From Berkiella sp963829835 (GTDB lineage Bacteria; Pseudomonadota; Gammaproteobacteria; Berkiellales; Berkiellaceae), in the NCBI GenBank assembly GCA_963829835.1, contig CAWHKC010000002.1, positions 168,433 through 232,432 on the forward strand: 64,000 nucleotides of DNA, written 5' to 3'. The notes beneath the pieces were generated by a model. It did no database searches. It was not told where the DNA came from and saw only the letters and a program-made list of their open reading frames with translations. The number at the start of each line of letters is the position of its first letter. Within the stretch, counting starts at the first letter, position 1. Shown piece after piece: positions 36,732 through 45,867 of this stretch. The translations under genes were made by a program, and so were the position numbers.

Positions 36732-37154
36732 TTAGAAATCAGCGAAAAAGGCAAGGAGTTCTAAAAACCATAGCGTATCTATAATGGCAGACCCTACATC
36801 CGTAAACTGGACTTTGGCACTCTTATCAAACGGAGGGATTTTTCCAGGATTGTGATATTGATATTCCAAACTTCCTTTTAATACGGTTTTCGTTTCATCA
36901 AAAAGATGTTCGCTTTGAAGCCAATGTTGTATTTTAACTGCATTTTCTGTGAGCCATTTGGGTGCTGGAAGATAAGAAGTATTTTGATAACCTCGATAAG
37001 CTACTTCTAATAAACGCACTACTCTATCGTTTAGATTTTGGCAAAGTAGTTGTTTTTGACCATCTTCTAATATCTCACGATTAAGTAAATTAAAAATGTC
37101 ATCAATCTCTTTTGAGAGAATAAATAAGGCATCACGCGTATCAACAACAGTCAT
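36732..37154 (-). CDS. Hypothetical protein (140 aa)
   Basis: A 140-residue mostly helical protein of no recognised family (TRDALFILSKEIDDIFNLL start, hydrophobic end DTLWFLELLAFFADF). AAGGAATATA precedes the ATG. Alone between the caspase-like and cyclin-like genes. Confidence 0.55.
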   Translation of the reverse strand: MTVVDTRDALFILSKEIDDIFNLLNREILEDGQKQLLCQNLNDRVVRLLEVAYRGYQNTSYLPAPKWLTENAVKIQHWLQSEHLFDETKTVLKGSLEYQYHNPGKIPPFDKSAKVQFTDVGSAIIDTLWFLELLAFFADF

Positions 37155-37418
37155 AGATTATATTCCTTGGATATTCCCCCACAAAATACGGCATGTAAAT
37201 GATATTTACTATTAAAATCCGATAATCAATTAGCATTCGAAGACAAATTGCCTCTTTTCACTACAGAGCAATACACATTCAGTCATATTATCTGTTTATT
37301 TTGAAACCACCATTTATCTTGTCTTAGCTGCCACTGGGCTCTTATAGACATTTTTACCACATCCTCTTTTTCTAATAGATGATATCTTATCAATGTCTTC
37401 AATTTTAGGAATATTTCA

Positions 37419-38429
37419 ATGAAACGTGGAGCAAATGGCACAGAAAATCTAACAAGAAAAAAAACCAAAAAAGAAACTCAAAAACTAAAACTCTCCACAC
37501 CTTTGCTTTTGCCCATTGAACAAAGGAGTGCTCCTTTTCCAGATGTTGATTCTGGTGATTTCGACATTACTATTGATACAATAATACAATTGACAAAAGA
37601 TCATTTGCAAATAGACATCCCTGCTTCTATGAAGCTACTTATGGTAGAACTTCATCGCAATCTATACAAAGAATTGACGTCTGAGCGCTTAAGTTATCAA
37701 TGCCATCTCATAGTGCTATTTAACCGCTTTCTAAAAGCCAAGTGGCCAATAACCCCTATTTCTCCTCTTTTGGATGATCAAGCAAAACAAATCATTAAAA
37801 CAACAACAGAACAGGAATTACTTAAGGGGTATATTGGAGCAGTCATTGTTTGCACCAAAATGGTGTGCGATCAGACGGTATGGAATAGTGATATTAGCAA
37901 ATACATTCAAAAAATTCATGATGAACAACTAACCTTTAATGAATTATACAAAACTCATTGTGCGCGAAATCTTGAATATCAAGAAGTTCTTCACCTTAAA
38001 AAAGTAAATAATCTCCTGGAAAGCTTCGACATTCTCAACACACTTTACTCTAGCTTTGTGACAAATAGACAGGCATTGTCAAAGTTTGAATATGAATTTA
38101 TGGACACGCTAAATTGGGAGCTTGGTGTTATAGCCAATGAAGCGCAAACTGTTATGTTAATGTATCTATCAAAATATTATAATCAATTTTGCTTAAATGG
38201 TTCTAAGAAAGATCAAAATAAAGCATCTCAATTATTAGAAGATAGCAAGGTAATATTTGAATCGTTACTTAAAAATTTTGGAAAAATTGATAATGCTACT
38301 GAATTGTCTGCGCCAAATCCTCTCTTATGCTATCTTTATGATTCACCAACACAAGACACAGTAACCACTCCAGCGGCAGCGGCAATCGAAAAACCGGCAA
38401 TTGCAACAGAGAAATATCGAAAATCTTGA
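37419..38429 (+). CDS. Cyclin-box-like protein with NLS-like N-terminus
   Basis: A 336-residue protein. Residues about 90-165 and 220-250 carry a cyclin-box pattern: a helix ending LFNRFLKAKWPIT, then GYIGAVIVCTKMVCDQTVWNSDIS, and the closing FEYEFMDTLNWELGV helix, like the LEREFLELLDWNL motif of cyclins. A 55-residue insert lies between the last two. The N-terminus has KR (2-3) and RKKTKK (13-18), a bipartite NLS-like pattern. TAGGAA precedes the ATG. If the match holds, this would be a bacterial protein able to act on a host kinase in the nucleus. The family call is inference from pattern only. Confidence 0.5.
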   Translation: MKRGANGTENLTRKKTKKETQKLKLSTPLLLPIEQRSAPFPDVDSGDFDITIDTIIQLTKDHLQIDIPASMKLLMVELHRNLYKELTSERLSYQCHLIVLFNRFLKAKWPITPISPLLDDQAKQIIKTTTEQELLKGYIGAVIVCTKMVCDQTVWNSDISKYIQKIHDEQLTFNELYKTHCARNLEYQEVLHLKKVNNLLESFDILNTLYSSFVTNRQALSKFEYEFMDTLNWELGVIANEAQTVMLMYLSKYYNQFCLNGSKKDQNKASQLLEDSKVIFESLLKNFGKIDNATELSAPNPLLCYLYDSPTQDTVTTPAAAAIEKPAIATEKYRKS

Positions 38430-38582
38430 AACAGTTTTTTTCCTGCGAATATTGCTAAAGTGATCAAAAATAATGTCATTTTTTTTGATATAAATGCAAA
38501 TCCATATTTTTCTTAGCTTGACATGATGAGGTGCGTTGGGTACCTTCCTCTCAACTTTCACATCATCATCAGGAGTAATTCA

Positions 38583-39506
38583 ATGTTAAGTTTTTTAAAT
38601 AAAGCTCGTGCCCTGAACTCACAAGCAAGCCAGTTATACAAAGCTATTGAAAAGGAATATAGCCACAAAACAATCGGCGATAACTCTTATGTTGTTCATA
38701 CCCCAATGAATATTCCTGCGGGCACTGAAGGATATTCAGATAAACCTTGGCACCATAATTCATATGAACTTGCCAGAAGCGCTTTTTATGTGCTTAATTC
38801 AACCCCAACAAACTATGAAAATTACTTATATCAAGGGCTTGTTAAGATTGAACAGTTTCAATCAGAGCATGCAACAGGAGCCGATAACAACGGCTTTCCA
38901 ATGATTTTGGCTAAATTTGAGGCGGCAAGAATCGAGCTTGTCAAACTTTGTCAGGAAATGGTTTTAGAAATTGCCCGCTTCAAGGGAAGATTTGTAACTA
39001 CCCATAAATTATCTGCTGATTTAATTAATTATTTCGCAGAAAAATTGGTGGATGAGAATAAATTTGGCTGCACTCCGCAACTTTTCAAAACAATGGAATT
39101 AAACTTAAGAAGAAGGAATGATCAAGAGATCGAAACGCCAAGATGTGATATCCCCTATTGGTTAGAATTGGATGAAAGCTTTAGCCATTTAGTTACCCCC
39201 AGATCTTTCAAATTCGATTCGAAGATGAATTCATTTGTAGCTGATCTTGGAACTGAATCAGAACGTGCAAACAGCTTAGCATATCTCTTGTCTTCCAGGT
39301 TCACGGGCGAGGAAATTTCGGCTTTAAAGAAAGCCGTAGATCAGAAATTTCAATTGCTGCAATCAAGCAAAGCGACAGATGTGGTTGTTAGTGAAACACG
39401 CGCACCTGTTGTAGTCCATGCATTTGTTGCTGCACAATTGGATGCGAAGAGAGTATCATCCGCTGTAGATGGAACTGATGCGAAAAGACGTCGCACTCCA
39501 ATATAA
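38583..39506 (+). CDS. Hypothetical protein with bipartite NLS-like C-terminus
   Basis: A 307-residue soluble protein of no recognised family. It is mainly helical, with a conserved-looking aromatic segment (SDKPWHHNSYELARSAFYVL). The last residues contain AKR, a 10-residue spacer and KRRRTPI, the form of a classic bipartite nuclear localisation signal. ATG 38583 is chosen because AGGAG stands 8 bases before it; the frame is open from 38523 but the extra start has no ribosome site. It directly follows the cyclin-like gene, and a REP palindrome follows its stop. Confidence 0.6.
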   Translation: MLSFLNKARALNSQASQLYKAIEKEYSHKTIGDNSYVVHTPMNIPAGTEGYSDKPWHHNSYELARSAFYVLNSTPTNYENYLYQGLVKIEQFQSEHATGADNNGFPMILAKFEAARIELVKLCQEMVLEIARFKGRFVTTHKLSADLINYFAEKLVDENKFGCTPQLFKTMELNLRRRNDQEIETPRCDIPYWLELDESFSHLVTPRSFKFDSKMNSFVADLGTESERANSLAYLLSSRFTGEEISALKKAVDQKFQLLQSSKATDVVVSETRAPVVVHAFVAAQLDAKRVSSAVDGTDAKRRRTPI

Positions 39507-39510
39507 GTGA

Positions 39511-39604
39511 AAGGGGTCAAGTATACCCTTGACCCAGGTTTCAATTCTCTTTAACAGTTCATACAAAATATTCTAGCAACATGGGGCAACGGTTTCCTTG
39601 CCCC
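39511..39604. repeat. REP pair upstream of the RAYT gene
   Basis: A palindrome GGGGTCAAGTATACCCTTGACCC (39513-39535) cut here as GGGTCAAG and CTTGACCC arms, then 45 bases that match those downstream of the transposase (CAGGTTTCAATT, TTCATACAAA), then a degraded partner with arms GGGGCAA (39583-39589) and TTGCCCC (39598-39604). The arrangement is a two-REP unit in inverted order. Confidence 0.8.
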
Positions 39605-39712
39605 CTTTTCCTAAGTCAAAATATCAACTGAAAATTATGCATTTTTGCATGAGGTATTTCTTGCTTTTCACCACTACCTTTAGTGAAATAAAGCAAAAGA
39701 TAGGGATACATT

Positions 39713-40693
39713 ATGCCAAGACCACTACGAATTGAATTTGAAGGTGCGTGGCACCACGTCATGAATCGCGGCGCAGCTCAACAAGATATTTTCAAGCACA
39801 ACCAACATCGCAATATATTTTTGAATCTCTTACGAGAAGCAAGTTTATATTATAATGTTCAATGTCATGCATATTGTTTGATGAATAATCATTACCATTT
39901 ACTCCTTCACACTCCACAAAGTAATCTTTCCATTGGTATGCGTCATATAAATGGTGTATACACTCAAAAATTTAATCGTTCTGAAAAAATAGATGGGCCG
40001 CTTTTCCGTGGAAGATACAAAGCCATTTTAATTGAGGAAGACGCCTATTTACTCCATGTCAGTCGATATATACATCTCAATCCTGTGGAGGCAAAAATAA
40101 TAGATAATCCCGAAGAATATCAATGGTCGAGCTATGCGGCTTATATCGGAAATTACCAGGCTCAGCCATGGTTACAGACTGATTTTATATTAGACACATT
40201 TAAAACAAATAAATCATATCAATACAAACTATTTGTAAATGAAGGTTTGGATCAAACAACAAAGAAATTTTATGAATTAAAAAAACAACCTTCCATTATG
40301 GGAAAACTCTCATTTATAAAACATCAATTGGATATTCTACCCGAAATTAAAATTATGCATTCAAAACCAGATTACAATAGAACTCTGAAATTACCTTCTA
40401 TTAATGAAATAAGTACCATCTGTTCAAACTACTTTAATATTAAAGAAGAAACACTTCTTCATTATCAGTCAGGAAAAAGAAATATGCCTCGAAAATTAGC
40501 CATGTACTTAAGTAGAGTTTTAGGTCAAGCAAAGTTAGAGGATGTGGCTTATTACTTTCAGTGTAAAAGTAAAAGTGGAGCCAGCAATGCGGTGAGTACA
40601 ATTAAAAAAATGTTAACTACAGATTCGACACTACGAAAACAAGTAAATGAAATTGAATCTTTACTTTATGAAAGGGGTCAAGTATACCCTTGA
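39713..40693 (+). CDS. REP-associated tyrosine transposase (RAYT) with DnaA-like tail
   Basis: A 326-residue Y1-type HUH transposase. The start MPRPLRIEFEGAWHHVMNRG is the family signature. The metal-binding His60-Tyr-His62 lies in NNHYHLLLHTP and the catalytic Tyr119 in SRYIHLNPVEA. Residues about 215-310 resemble DnaA domain IV (MPRKLAMYLSRVL, SKSGASNAVSTIKKM), which binds DnaA boxes. The last codons (RGQVYP and stop) are made from REP palindrome bases. It is flanked on both sides by its presumed REP substrates and could process or spread them. Confidence 0.88.
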   Translation: MPRPLRIEFEGAWHHVMNRGAAQQDIFKHNQHRNIFLNLLREASLYYNVQCHAYCLMNNHYHLLLHTPQSNLSIGMRHINGVYTQKFNRSEKIDGPLFRGRYKAILIEEDAYLLHVSRYIHLNPVEAKIIDNPEEYQWSSYAAYIGNYQAQPWLQTDFILDTFKTNKSYQYKLFVNEGLDQTTKKFYELKKQPSIMGKLSFIKHQLDILPEIKIMHSKPDYNRTLKLPSINEISTICSNYFNIKEETLLHYQSGKRNMPRKLAMYLSRVLGQAKLEDVAYYFQCKSKSGASNAVSTIKKMLTTDSTLRKQVNEIESLLYERGQVYP

Positions 40694-40808
40694 CCCAGGT
40701 TTCAATTTCATTGGCAGTGCATACAAATATTTTAACAACCTGGGTCAAGGGTATACTTGACCCCTTCCATATTAACAACCTGGGTCAAGGGTATACTTGA
40801 CCCCTTTC
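40674..40808. repeat. REP cluster downstream of the RAYT gene (three palindromes)
   Basis: Palindrome 1 at 40674-40696 overlaps the transposase stop, in the same orientation as the upstream one. Palindromes 2 and 3, at about 40741-40765 and 40781-40805, are in reverse orientation (GGGTCAAGG-GTATACTTGACCCC) and share the preceding AACAACCT. Spacing between 2 and 3 is 40 bases. Copy 3 ends just before the stop of the ankyrin-like gene. Confidence 0.9.
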
Positions 40809-40809
40809 A

Positions 40810-42792
40810 TTATTTGCTGGCTGTAAAACTCTTTCTTGATTTTTGCTCAACTTCTTTGCCCGTAGTATCAAAATACGGGCCCCTTTCTTCTAAGTCGAAA
40901 GCGGGGGTGATAACCTCATGATACATCGGTACAAAGGGATCTTCCTCAACGTCTGAACTCACGCCCATACTTTCTAAGCTATTTGTTAAATCATCCACAC
41001 TTTGCAAATCCAAGGATTCACGAGATTTTAATTGGGCATTTGATCTGTTCTGCACTTGCTTTCGATGTTCTAAAATGCTTTCCAAAAATTCAACCATTTC
41101 AGAGGTGAGTGACTTTGCGCTGAAGTTTAGAGCTCTATTAATCAAATTAGGATTTTTACATACTAAAGTTGTATTGTATAAAGCACTAACCACCACCAAC
41201 TCACCGTTGGCAGCAGCATCTTTAAAGGCTCTCTTTATGGAATCCTCTGCACAGCTTCTATGATGAACGATTGTATAGAACATTTGCATATCAGAAGCTA
41301 AAAGGCTTATTCTAATACAATCTGCGATGGGATCTTTATCTCCCCAATGACGGCTGATATAACCACGATGCTCTATTAAATAACTTACAATTTGAATATT
41401 CCTATGTGCCACAGCTTGTTTTAAAATTGCCGTTAAATGAACTAGAGGTATTTCTTGCAAAGTTTTATCAAGTATTTTAAAGGCCAAATGAGGTTTGGAC
41501 TGCATTAATTCATTTATAAAATAATACCAAATGCCAGCATCAACATTGTCAAAAACATCAAAACAAATCAATCCGATAATACCCCTGTAAATCGGTATCT
41601 TCTCTTCATTAGGTTTGTTAAGTGCGAAAAAAAGTAAATCCGACATATCCTGTTCAGTAAAGACCACTTCATGTGGATCGAGTAGTTCACTATGACAAGC
41701 TTGCACCCATGGTACTGCCCTTATCAGAACATAAATGTCATTAGGATTTTCATTAGCATCGATTTCAATAGCAGCTTTAAGTCCATTGTTAAGACAACTG
41801 CGATTAAAGGCTGTTTCCCCTCGTAGCATAGCCAAAGCATCAGCAACATGTTTTGTCGACGAGGTGGTAGCAACGGCAGGCTCGTCTGTGTGCTTATCTT
41901 GCGTTGATGTAGGTTTGCGTTTTTCTTTTTTGACGAGTTTCTCTCTTGAGGCAAGGTTAAGCCTGTCTTGTAATACAACAAGACTTCTTAATTTTCTATT
42001 AATATTTGAAATCATTTGTTCAATTTGATCAGGACTAATCCCTTTTCTTTGCGCAATCATTGAAGCGACTTCAAGATGACCATGCTGAACAGCTTTTTTC
42101 ATCGCTTTGATATGATGTTTTTTACCCAAAGAAGACTCAACAAATACCTCAACCATCTCTATCAAACCTTTTTTAGCCGCATATTTATAGGCAGCGGCTC
42201 TCTCTTTCTTACCCCAATGATTCGATTGGACTAAAAGTTCCAATACAGTACGGTGATCATGGTCAATCGCGAATTCAAATGCACGAGTCTTAGGGTTGTG
42301 TCCCTCTTTCATGCAAGATAAAATTAAAGTAACTAGAGCGTCTTCTCCATGTTTAACCGCTAATTCCAAAGCAACGTTTAATTGCTCTGCAGTGAAAGAG
42401 ACAGCCCCAACCTGTTGGATTAGGTCTTTGAGTGTTGGAAGATTGCCATGCCCCTCAAGGTAAAACAAAATAACAGCAAGTTTGGATTCAGGGATAAAAG
42501 AACAAGCCTCTCTCACCAGCGTTTCGACGACCTGCATCCCCTTCCAATTTGCACTTGCTGTTGCCCAGGGCAAAATGTCACCTATTTTTGCTTTAAGCGC
42601 TGCTAAATGATTTTGTAATAGATAGTTGACCACTTCAAAATATTGGAGACGCGCAGCGTCTAATCCCAATTCAGCTAACCCTTCGTGGGGTATATCCAGA
42701 AGTTTTTGCTGAACTGCTTCAAAATCAGCTTTTAATATCAGAGACGTTAGATTTTCATAAAATGCGGTAGCTATAGTAAAGCCGGTTAACAT
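40810..42792 (-). CDS. Ankyrin-like repeat protein (660 aa)
   Basis: A 660-residue protein made of helical pairs of about 33 residues in divergent ankyrin style, for example LELAVKHGEDALVTLILSC, EFAIDHDHRTVLELLVQS, KYAAKKGLIEMVEVFVES and KKAVQHGHLEVASMIAQ (about 140-270). More such pairs lie at about 430-560. A basic linker with KKEKRKPTSTQDKH near 285-300 separates two blocks. The tail is Ser/Glu-rich. Ankyrin proteins of this kind are common secreted effectors in Legionellales; secretion is not shown by the sequence. Confidence 0.65.
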   Translation of the reverse strand: MLTGFTIATAFYENLTSLILKADFEAVQQKLLDIPHEGLAELGLDAARLQYFEVVNYLLQNHLAALKAKIGDILPWATASANWKGMQVVETLVREACSFIPESKLAVILFYLEGHGNLPTLKDLIQQVGAVSFTAEQLNVALELAVKHGEDALVTLILSCMKEGHNPKTRAFEFAIDHDHRTVLELLVQSNHWGKKERAAAYKYAAKKGLIEMVEVFVESSLGKKHHIKAMKKAVQHGHLEVASMIAQRKGISPDQIEQMISNINRKLRSLVVLQDRLNLASREKLVKKEKRKPTSTQDKHTDEPAVATTSSTKHVADALAMLRGETAFNRSCLNNGLKAAIEIDANENPNDIYVLIRAVPWVQACHSELLDPHEVVFTEQDMSDLLFFALNKPNEEKIPIYRGIIGLICFDVFDNVDAGIWYYFINELMQSKPHLAFKILDKTLQEIPLVHLTAILKQAVAHRNIQIVSYLIEHRGYISRHWGDKDPIADCIRISLLASDMQMFYTIVHHRSCAEDSIKRAFKDAAANGELVVVSALYNTTLVCKNPNLINRALNFSAKSLTSEMVEFLESILEHRKQVQNRSNAQLKSRESLDLQSVDDLTNSLESMGVSSDVEEDPFVPMYHEVITPAFDLEERGPYFDTTGKEVEQKSRKSFTASK

Positions 42793-42942
42793 GGAATGTT
42801 CCTTAAATTGATTTTTATAAACACAAACTTAAGATTGAAATTTAAGGACTCAGCTATAACCGGCGAATTTTTGAATGGCGTGATGAAAAGATCTGCTCGA
42901 TAGAATCGAAAGAAAAGAGATTGATTTTCTTATTGAGGATCG

Positions 42943-43012
42943 GGGGTCAGGCCTGCATTCGTGCATTTTGCTGATTTGAAAATCCAAAATGCACGAATGC
43001 AGGCCTGATCCC
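42943..43012. repeat. Long inverted repeat, 28-bp arms
   Basis: Arms at 42943-42970 and 42985-43012 match over 28 bp with one mismatch around a 14-base loop. The core is CAGGCCTGCATTCGTGCATT and its complement. It stands alone in the 338-base spacer between the ankyrin-like gene and the 43131 gene; no other copy is in the window. It may be a REP/MITE of another family. A strong GGAAGGAG ribosome-like site at about 43098-43105 precedes only a six-codon frame. Confidence 0.85.
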
Positions 43013-43130
43013 ATTCCCTTTATTAGCATGATAGATAACACTCCACTTAATTTGTGGAGCAATTATACTTGTTTTTTATGACATATTAAATGTAAGTGGA
43101 AGGAGTCCATACCATGGTTAAAAACGAATC

Positions 43131-44138
43131 TTAATTAAGCTTGAACTTGTTATTTTTGCCATTTTCTGCAAGGTGTTTTCCAGCAGAATAAGAAGGATAA
43201 TTAGTATAGCTAGTTATTTTCAACCATGCACTGAAGTACCCTTTATAGGATTGAGCAGCCTCAATGCCCGCATTAAAGGCATGTGCTGCATTTACCGGTA
43301 TGTAGTTTACGTCTTCAATGCTCTTGGCCTTTTTGCATGCCATTAAGTCGATTAAATTTAAGGATTGCTTGATAGCAATGCCGCTTAGTATAGAGGCTAA
43401 GCAGATAATGGGGAGGCTAAAATGAAATAGGGAAAGTGCCACACCAACAGAAATCATCCCAACAAATGCTTTTGCAGCTCCATTCCAAGACGCAGGAACA
43501 TGGTTATGCGTTTCAACGTTTTCAGATGCCTTCGCTGCTTCATTATTAACATGTGTTATTTCAACAGGTTGGCTTTTCGATTGCGATAATTCAGCTGCTG
43601 CAGTTAGTGTCTTTAATGCTGAAATGGTTTCCTGAGAGGGACTTAATGAAGTTTTTATTCCTTTAAGTCTTAAATTTGAAGAGATTGCCAACTCTAAGTA
43701 ACTATCTAATGTTTTTCTGGGACTTTCTGGCAACTCAGAAAATTTTACTTCAAATGTTGGATTTTTAAAAAAAGCGCTAATAATTTTAGTGCCTGGCAAA
43801 ATCGGTATTTTATATAATCCACTTTTTTCATTTTCCATTAAAACTTGATTTTTATCATCTATTTCAAGTTCAATGACAGAGAAATGTTCATCCGGATTTT
43901 TTGAGGCTGAATCGGCAGCCACTTGTGCAGCTTCATTACTGATATACCCAAGAAAATATGATTCTTCTCCATTTATAACATTTGCTTCAATCCCAAAAAA
44001 TAACGCATCATTTTTTTTGATTTTTCTGCCTTTTTTAAATTCTGTTACAATATGGCTTTCTTTTTTATAGTTTAATTCTTCTGTATCTCTTATTTCGTTT
44101 GTAGTAAATTTTTCTACACCAACAAGGTAAACCTTCAT
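43131..44138 (-). CDS. Hypothetical protein with a central membrane hairpin (335 aa)
   Basis: A 335-residue protein. Residues 1-165 are a soluble, strand-rich charged domain. About 225-265 hold two adjacent hydrophobic spans (FVGMISVGVALSLFHF and LPIICLASILSGIAI), and a soluble C-terminus follows. GGGGA precedes the ATG. A paired-span protein without signal peptide is a common form of membrane-inserting effectors, but no family is recognised. Confidence 0.55.
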   Translation of the reverse strand: MKVYLVGVEKFTTNEIRDTEELNYKKESHIVTEFKKGRKIKKNDALFFGIEANVINGEESYFLGYISNEAAQVAADSASKNPDEHFSVIELEIDDKNQVLMENEKSGLYKIPILPGTKIISAFFKNPTFEVKFSELPESPRKTLDSYLELAISSNLRLKGIKTSLSPSQETISALKTLTAAAELSQSKSQPVEITHVNNEAAKASENVETHNHVPASWNGAAKAFVGMISVGVALSLFHFSLPIICLASILSGIAIKQSLNLIDLMACKKAKSIEDVNYIPVNAAHAFNAGIEAAQSYKGYFSAWLKITSYTNYPSYSAGKHLAENGKNNKFKLN

Positions 44139-44298
44139 AAAATCCCCAAACTTATTTATTTAGAGAAATATTTTATTATAAATAAATCACATAAAATAGG
44201 TAAATTTCATTTAATCGGCTTATTCATTGTAACTCGACAAACTTCAATATGTCGTAAAAATTATAGCTTTATTTTCCTGATGGTATACTTCAAAAAGT

Positions 44299-44320
44299 GA
44301 AGGGGTCAAATGACCCCTTC
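44299..44320 (-). terminator. Hairpin terminator of the cupin gene, REP-like
   Basis: GAAGGGGTCA and TGACCCCTTC (44299-44320) form a 10-bp perfect stem with a 2-base loop. Read on the minus strand it is followed by ACTTTTT, the form of an intrinsic terminator, 14 bases after the cupin stop. The AAGGGGTCA core is that of the RAYT palindromes. Confidence 0.65.
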
Positions 44321-44333
44321 CTTTCAGAAATAA

Positions 44334-44951
44334 TTATAAAGTCGGCTTTTTTACGGGTTGAACGTTTTGTACATCTGCGCTAACCACATGAGAATCTTGA
44401 AAAATCCAGGCGGGTTCACATTTCACAACCAAAGCGAGATTTTCCTTATCGGACACATTTTTCACTTGGTGCTTTTGTCCAGGATTAATTTCGATATGTC
44501 CACCTGCTTCTAAAATATGTTCTTCTCCATCAAGCATAATGGAAGCTTTGCCTGACAGGATATAGTAGTTTTCTGTACGTTCTTTGTGGAAATGTAATGA
44601 TGAAACGCCTTGTGGCTCAAATTTGGCAATAGCCCAGCTACATTTACTTTCGCCAGTTGTGGCTAAACCAGAATATTCAATTACTGACTCTCCTTTGTCA
44701 TTTTTAAATTCAGCTTTGCCTTCTTCATTGTAAGATAAAGTTTCATCTCCTACTTTTATTACTATGCTGGTAGGGCTAGATTGAGTGATCTTACACCCAT
44801 CTTTAAAGGTGAGTTCGCTCGCTTCTCGCGCCATTTGCGCTTTATACATAGTTAACATTTTCAGTTCATCTCCTGATTTAATCAATGTGCTTATTTTACC
44901 AATTTCAAGAAGGTTTGGTATGGGAAGAAATTCCCACTTAATAAGGTCCAT
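44334..44951 (-). CDS. Cupin-domain protein A
   Basis: A 205-residue protein. The cupin barrel (about 105-190) has HFHKERTENYYILSGKASIMLDGEEHIL and the second motif PGQKHQVKNVS with metal-type histidines. Residues 45-190 are clearly homologous to the cupin at 45868 (both have ESVIEY-GLATTGE and CSWAIAKFEP). An extra N-terminus of about 45 residues may be too long: a later ATG at about 44858 follows an AGGAG. Possible small-molecule binding or isomerase role; it is divergent from the LuxR gene. Confidence 0.75.
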   Translation of the reverse strand: MDLIKWEFLPIPNLLEIGKISTLIKSGDELKMLTMYKAQMAREASELTFKDGCKITQSSPTSIVIKVGDETLSYNEEGKAEFKNDKGESVIEYSGLATTGESKCSWAIAKFEPQGVSSLHFHKERTENYYILSGKASIMLDGEEHILEAGGHIEINPGQKHQVKNVSDKENLALVVKCEPAWIFQDSHVVSADVQNVQPVKKPTL

Positions 44952-45051
44952 TTACCTGCGGTCGTAAAGATAGGATAGATGGGGATTAAAGTCCCTCTAA
45001 ATAATCGTAGCTTGTGTTAAAATAGTCCATACCGCATCAGAGACCCTTTTA

Positions 45052-45867
45052 ATGAGTAAAACAATTGATTTGAATCAACATTTTTCCATTACTAGTGCTA
45101 AGCAAATTAGCGCTATTACTGCTCCGTTGGTCCAGCATTTTGGGATTAAACATTTTCGCTATTTAAAGCTTTATCAAGATAAATCTCGTGTTTTGCTCTC
45201 TGATTTTCCTGATTGTACCCGATTTGTTTATGAAGATGGCACCTATCAGAAAATGTGGTTTGATGGTGAGTTTACTGATGGTTTAACCCCGGGTTGTCAT
45301 TTATGGGCAGTTCTGCGAGGGGATGAAAAATCACCTTTTGAGCATGAAATCAATAAAACCTTAGGTCTGTATCATGGGATGACATTTGTTAATGCTGTGA
45401 ATAACTACTGGGAAATTTATACATTCGATTCAGATAATCTAGGTATTTATCAGATAGATAAACAGATTTTTACTCATTTTATAACTTACTTCAAAGAGCA
45501 AGCCGCAAACCTTATCGTACGAGGAGAATCTGAAAGAATAACCGTTCCCAATTCAGATAAAATTGAAATATTTCCTCATGCAAACAAAAATAACATTCTT
45601 AACTTTTTAAAGAACACACGAATTAAACGCTACTATCTCAGCGGAAAATACCGTGATGTTTATTTAACGTCAAAAGAAGCCCAATGCATTTATTGGTTAA
45701 TTGAAGGAAAGTCTGCCGATGAGATTGCAATGATTGAGGGCAATAGTATTAAAACAATCAATCGCCATTTGGAAAATGTGCGCATTAAACTAAATTGTTA
45801 TAAACAAACTCAATTAGTAAAAATTATTTTAGAGTCTGGCATCATGGGATCCCTCCAAGGAAAATAA
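45052..45867 (+). CDS. LuxR-type transcription regulator
   Basis: A 271-residue regulator. The C-terminal helix-turn-helix (about 200-265) has LTSKEAQCIYWLIEGKSADEIA and SIKTINRHLENVRIKLNC. The N-terminal 170 residues form a PAS/GAF-like sensor domain of the Legionella-type LuxR proteins, not an obvious acyl-homoserine-lactone pocket. Its stop abuts the ATG of the second cupin, so both are one transcript, and it is divergent from the first cupin; it probably regulates both. Confidence 0.8.
   Translation: MSKTIDLNQHFSITSAKQISAITAPLVQHFGIKHFRYLKLYQDKSRVLLSDFPDCTRFVYEDGTYQKMWFDGEFTDGLTPGCHLWAVLRGDEKSPFEHEINKTLGLYHGMTFVNAVNNYWEIYTFDSDNLGIYQIDKQIFTHFITYFKEQAANLIVRGESERITVPNSDKIEIFPHANKNNILNFLKNTRIKRYYLSGKYRDVYLTSKEAQCIYWLIEGKSADEIAMIEGNSIKTINRHLENVRIKLNCYKQTQLVKIILESGIMGSLQGK

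Noticed and set aside
42850..43062. 70-codon minus-strand frame across the long inverted repeat
   Set aside because: Its middle is the translated hairpin (HECRPDPRS region) and it has no ribosome site or family; likely a chance frame.
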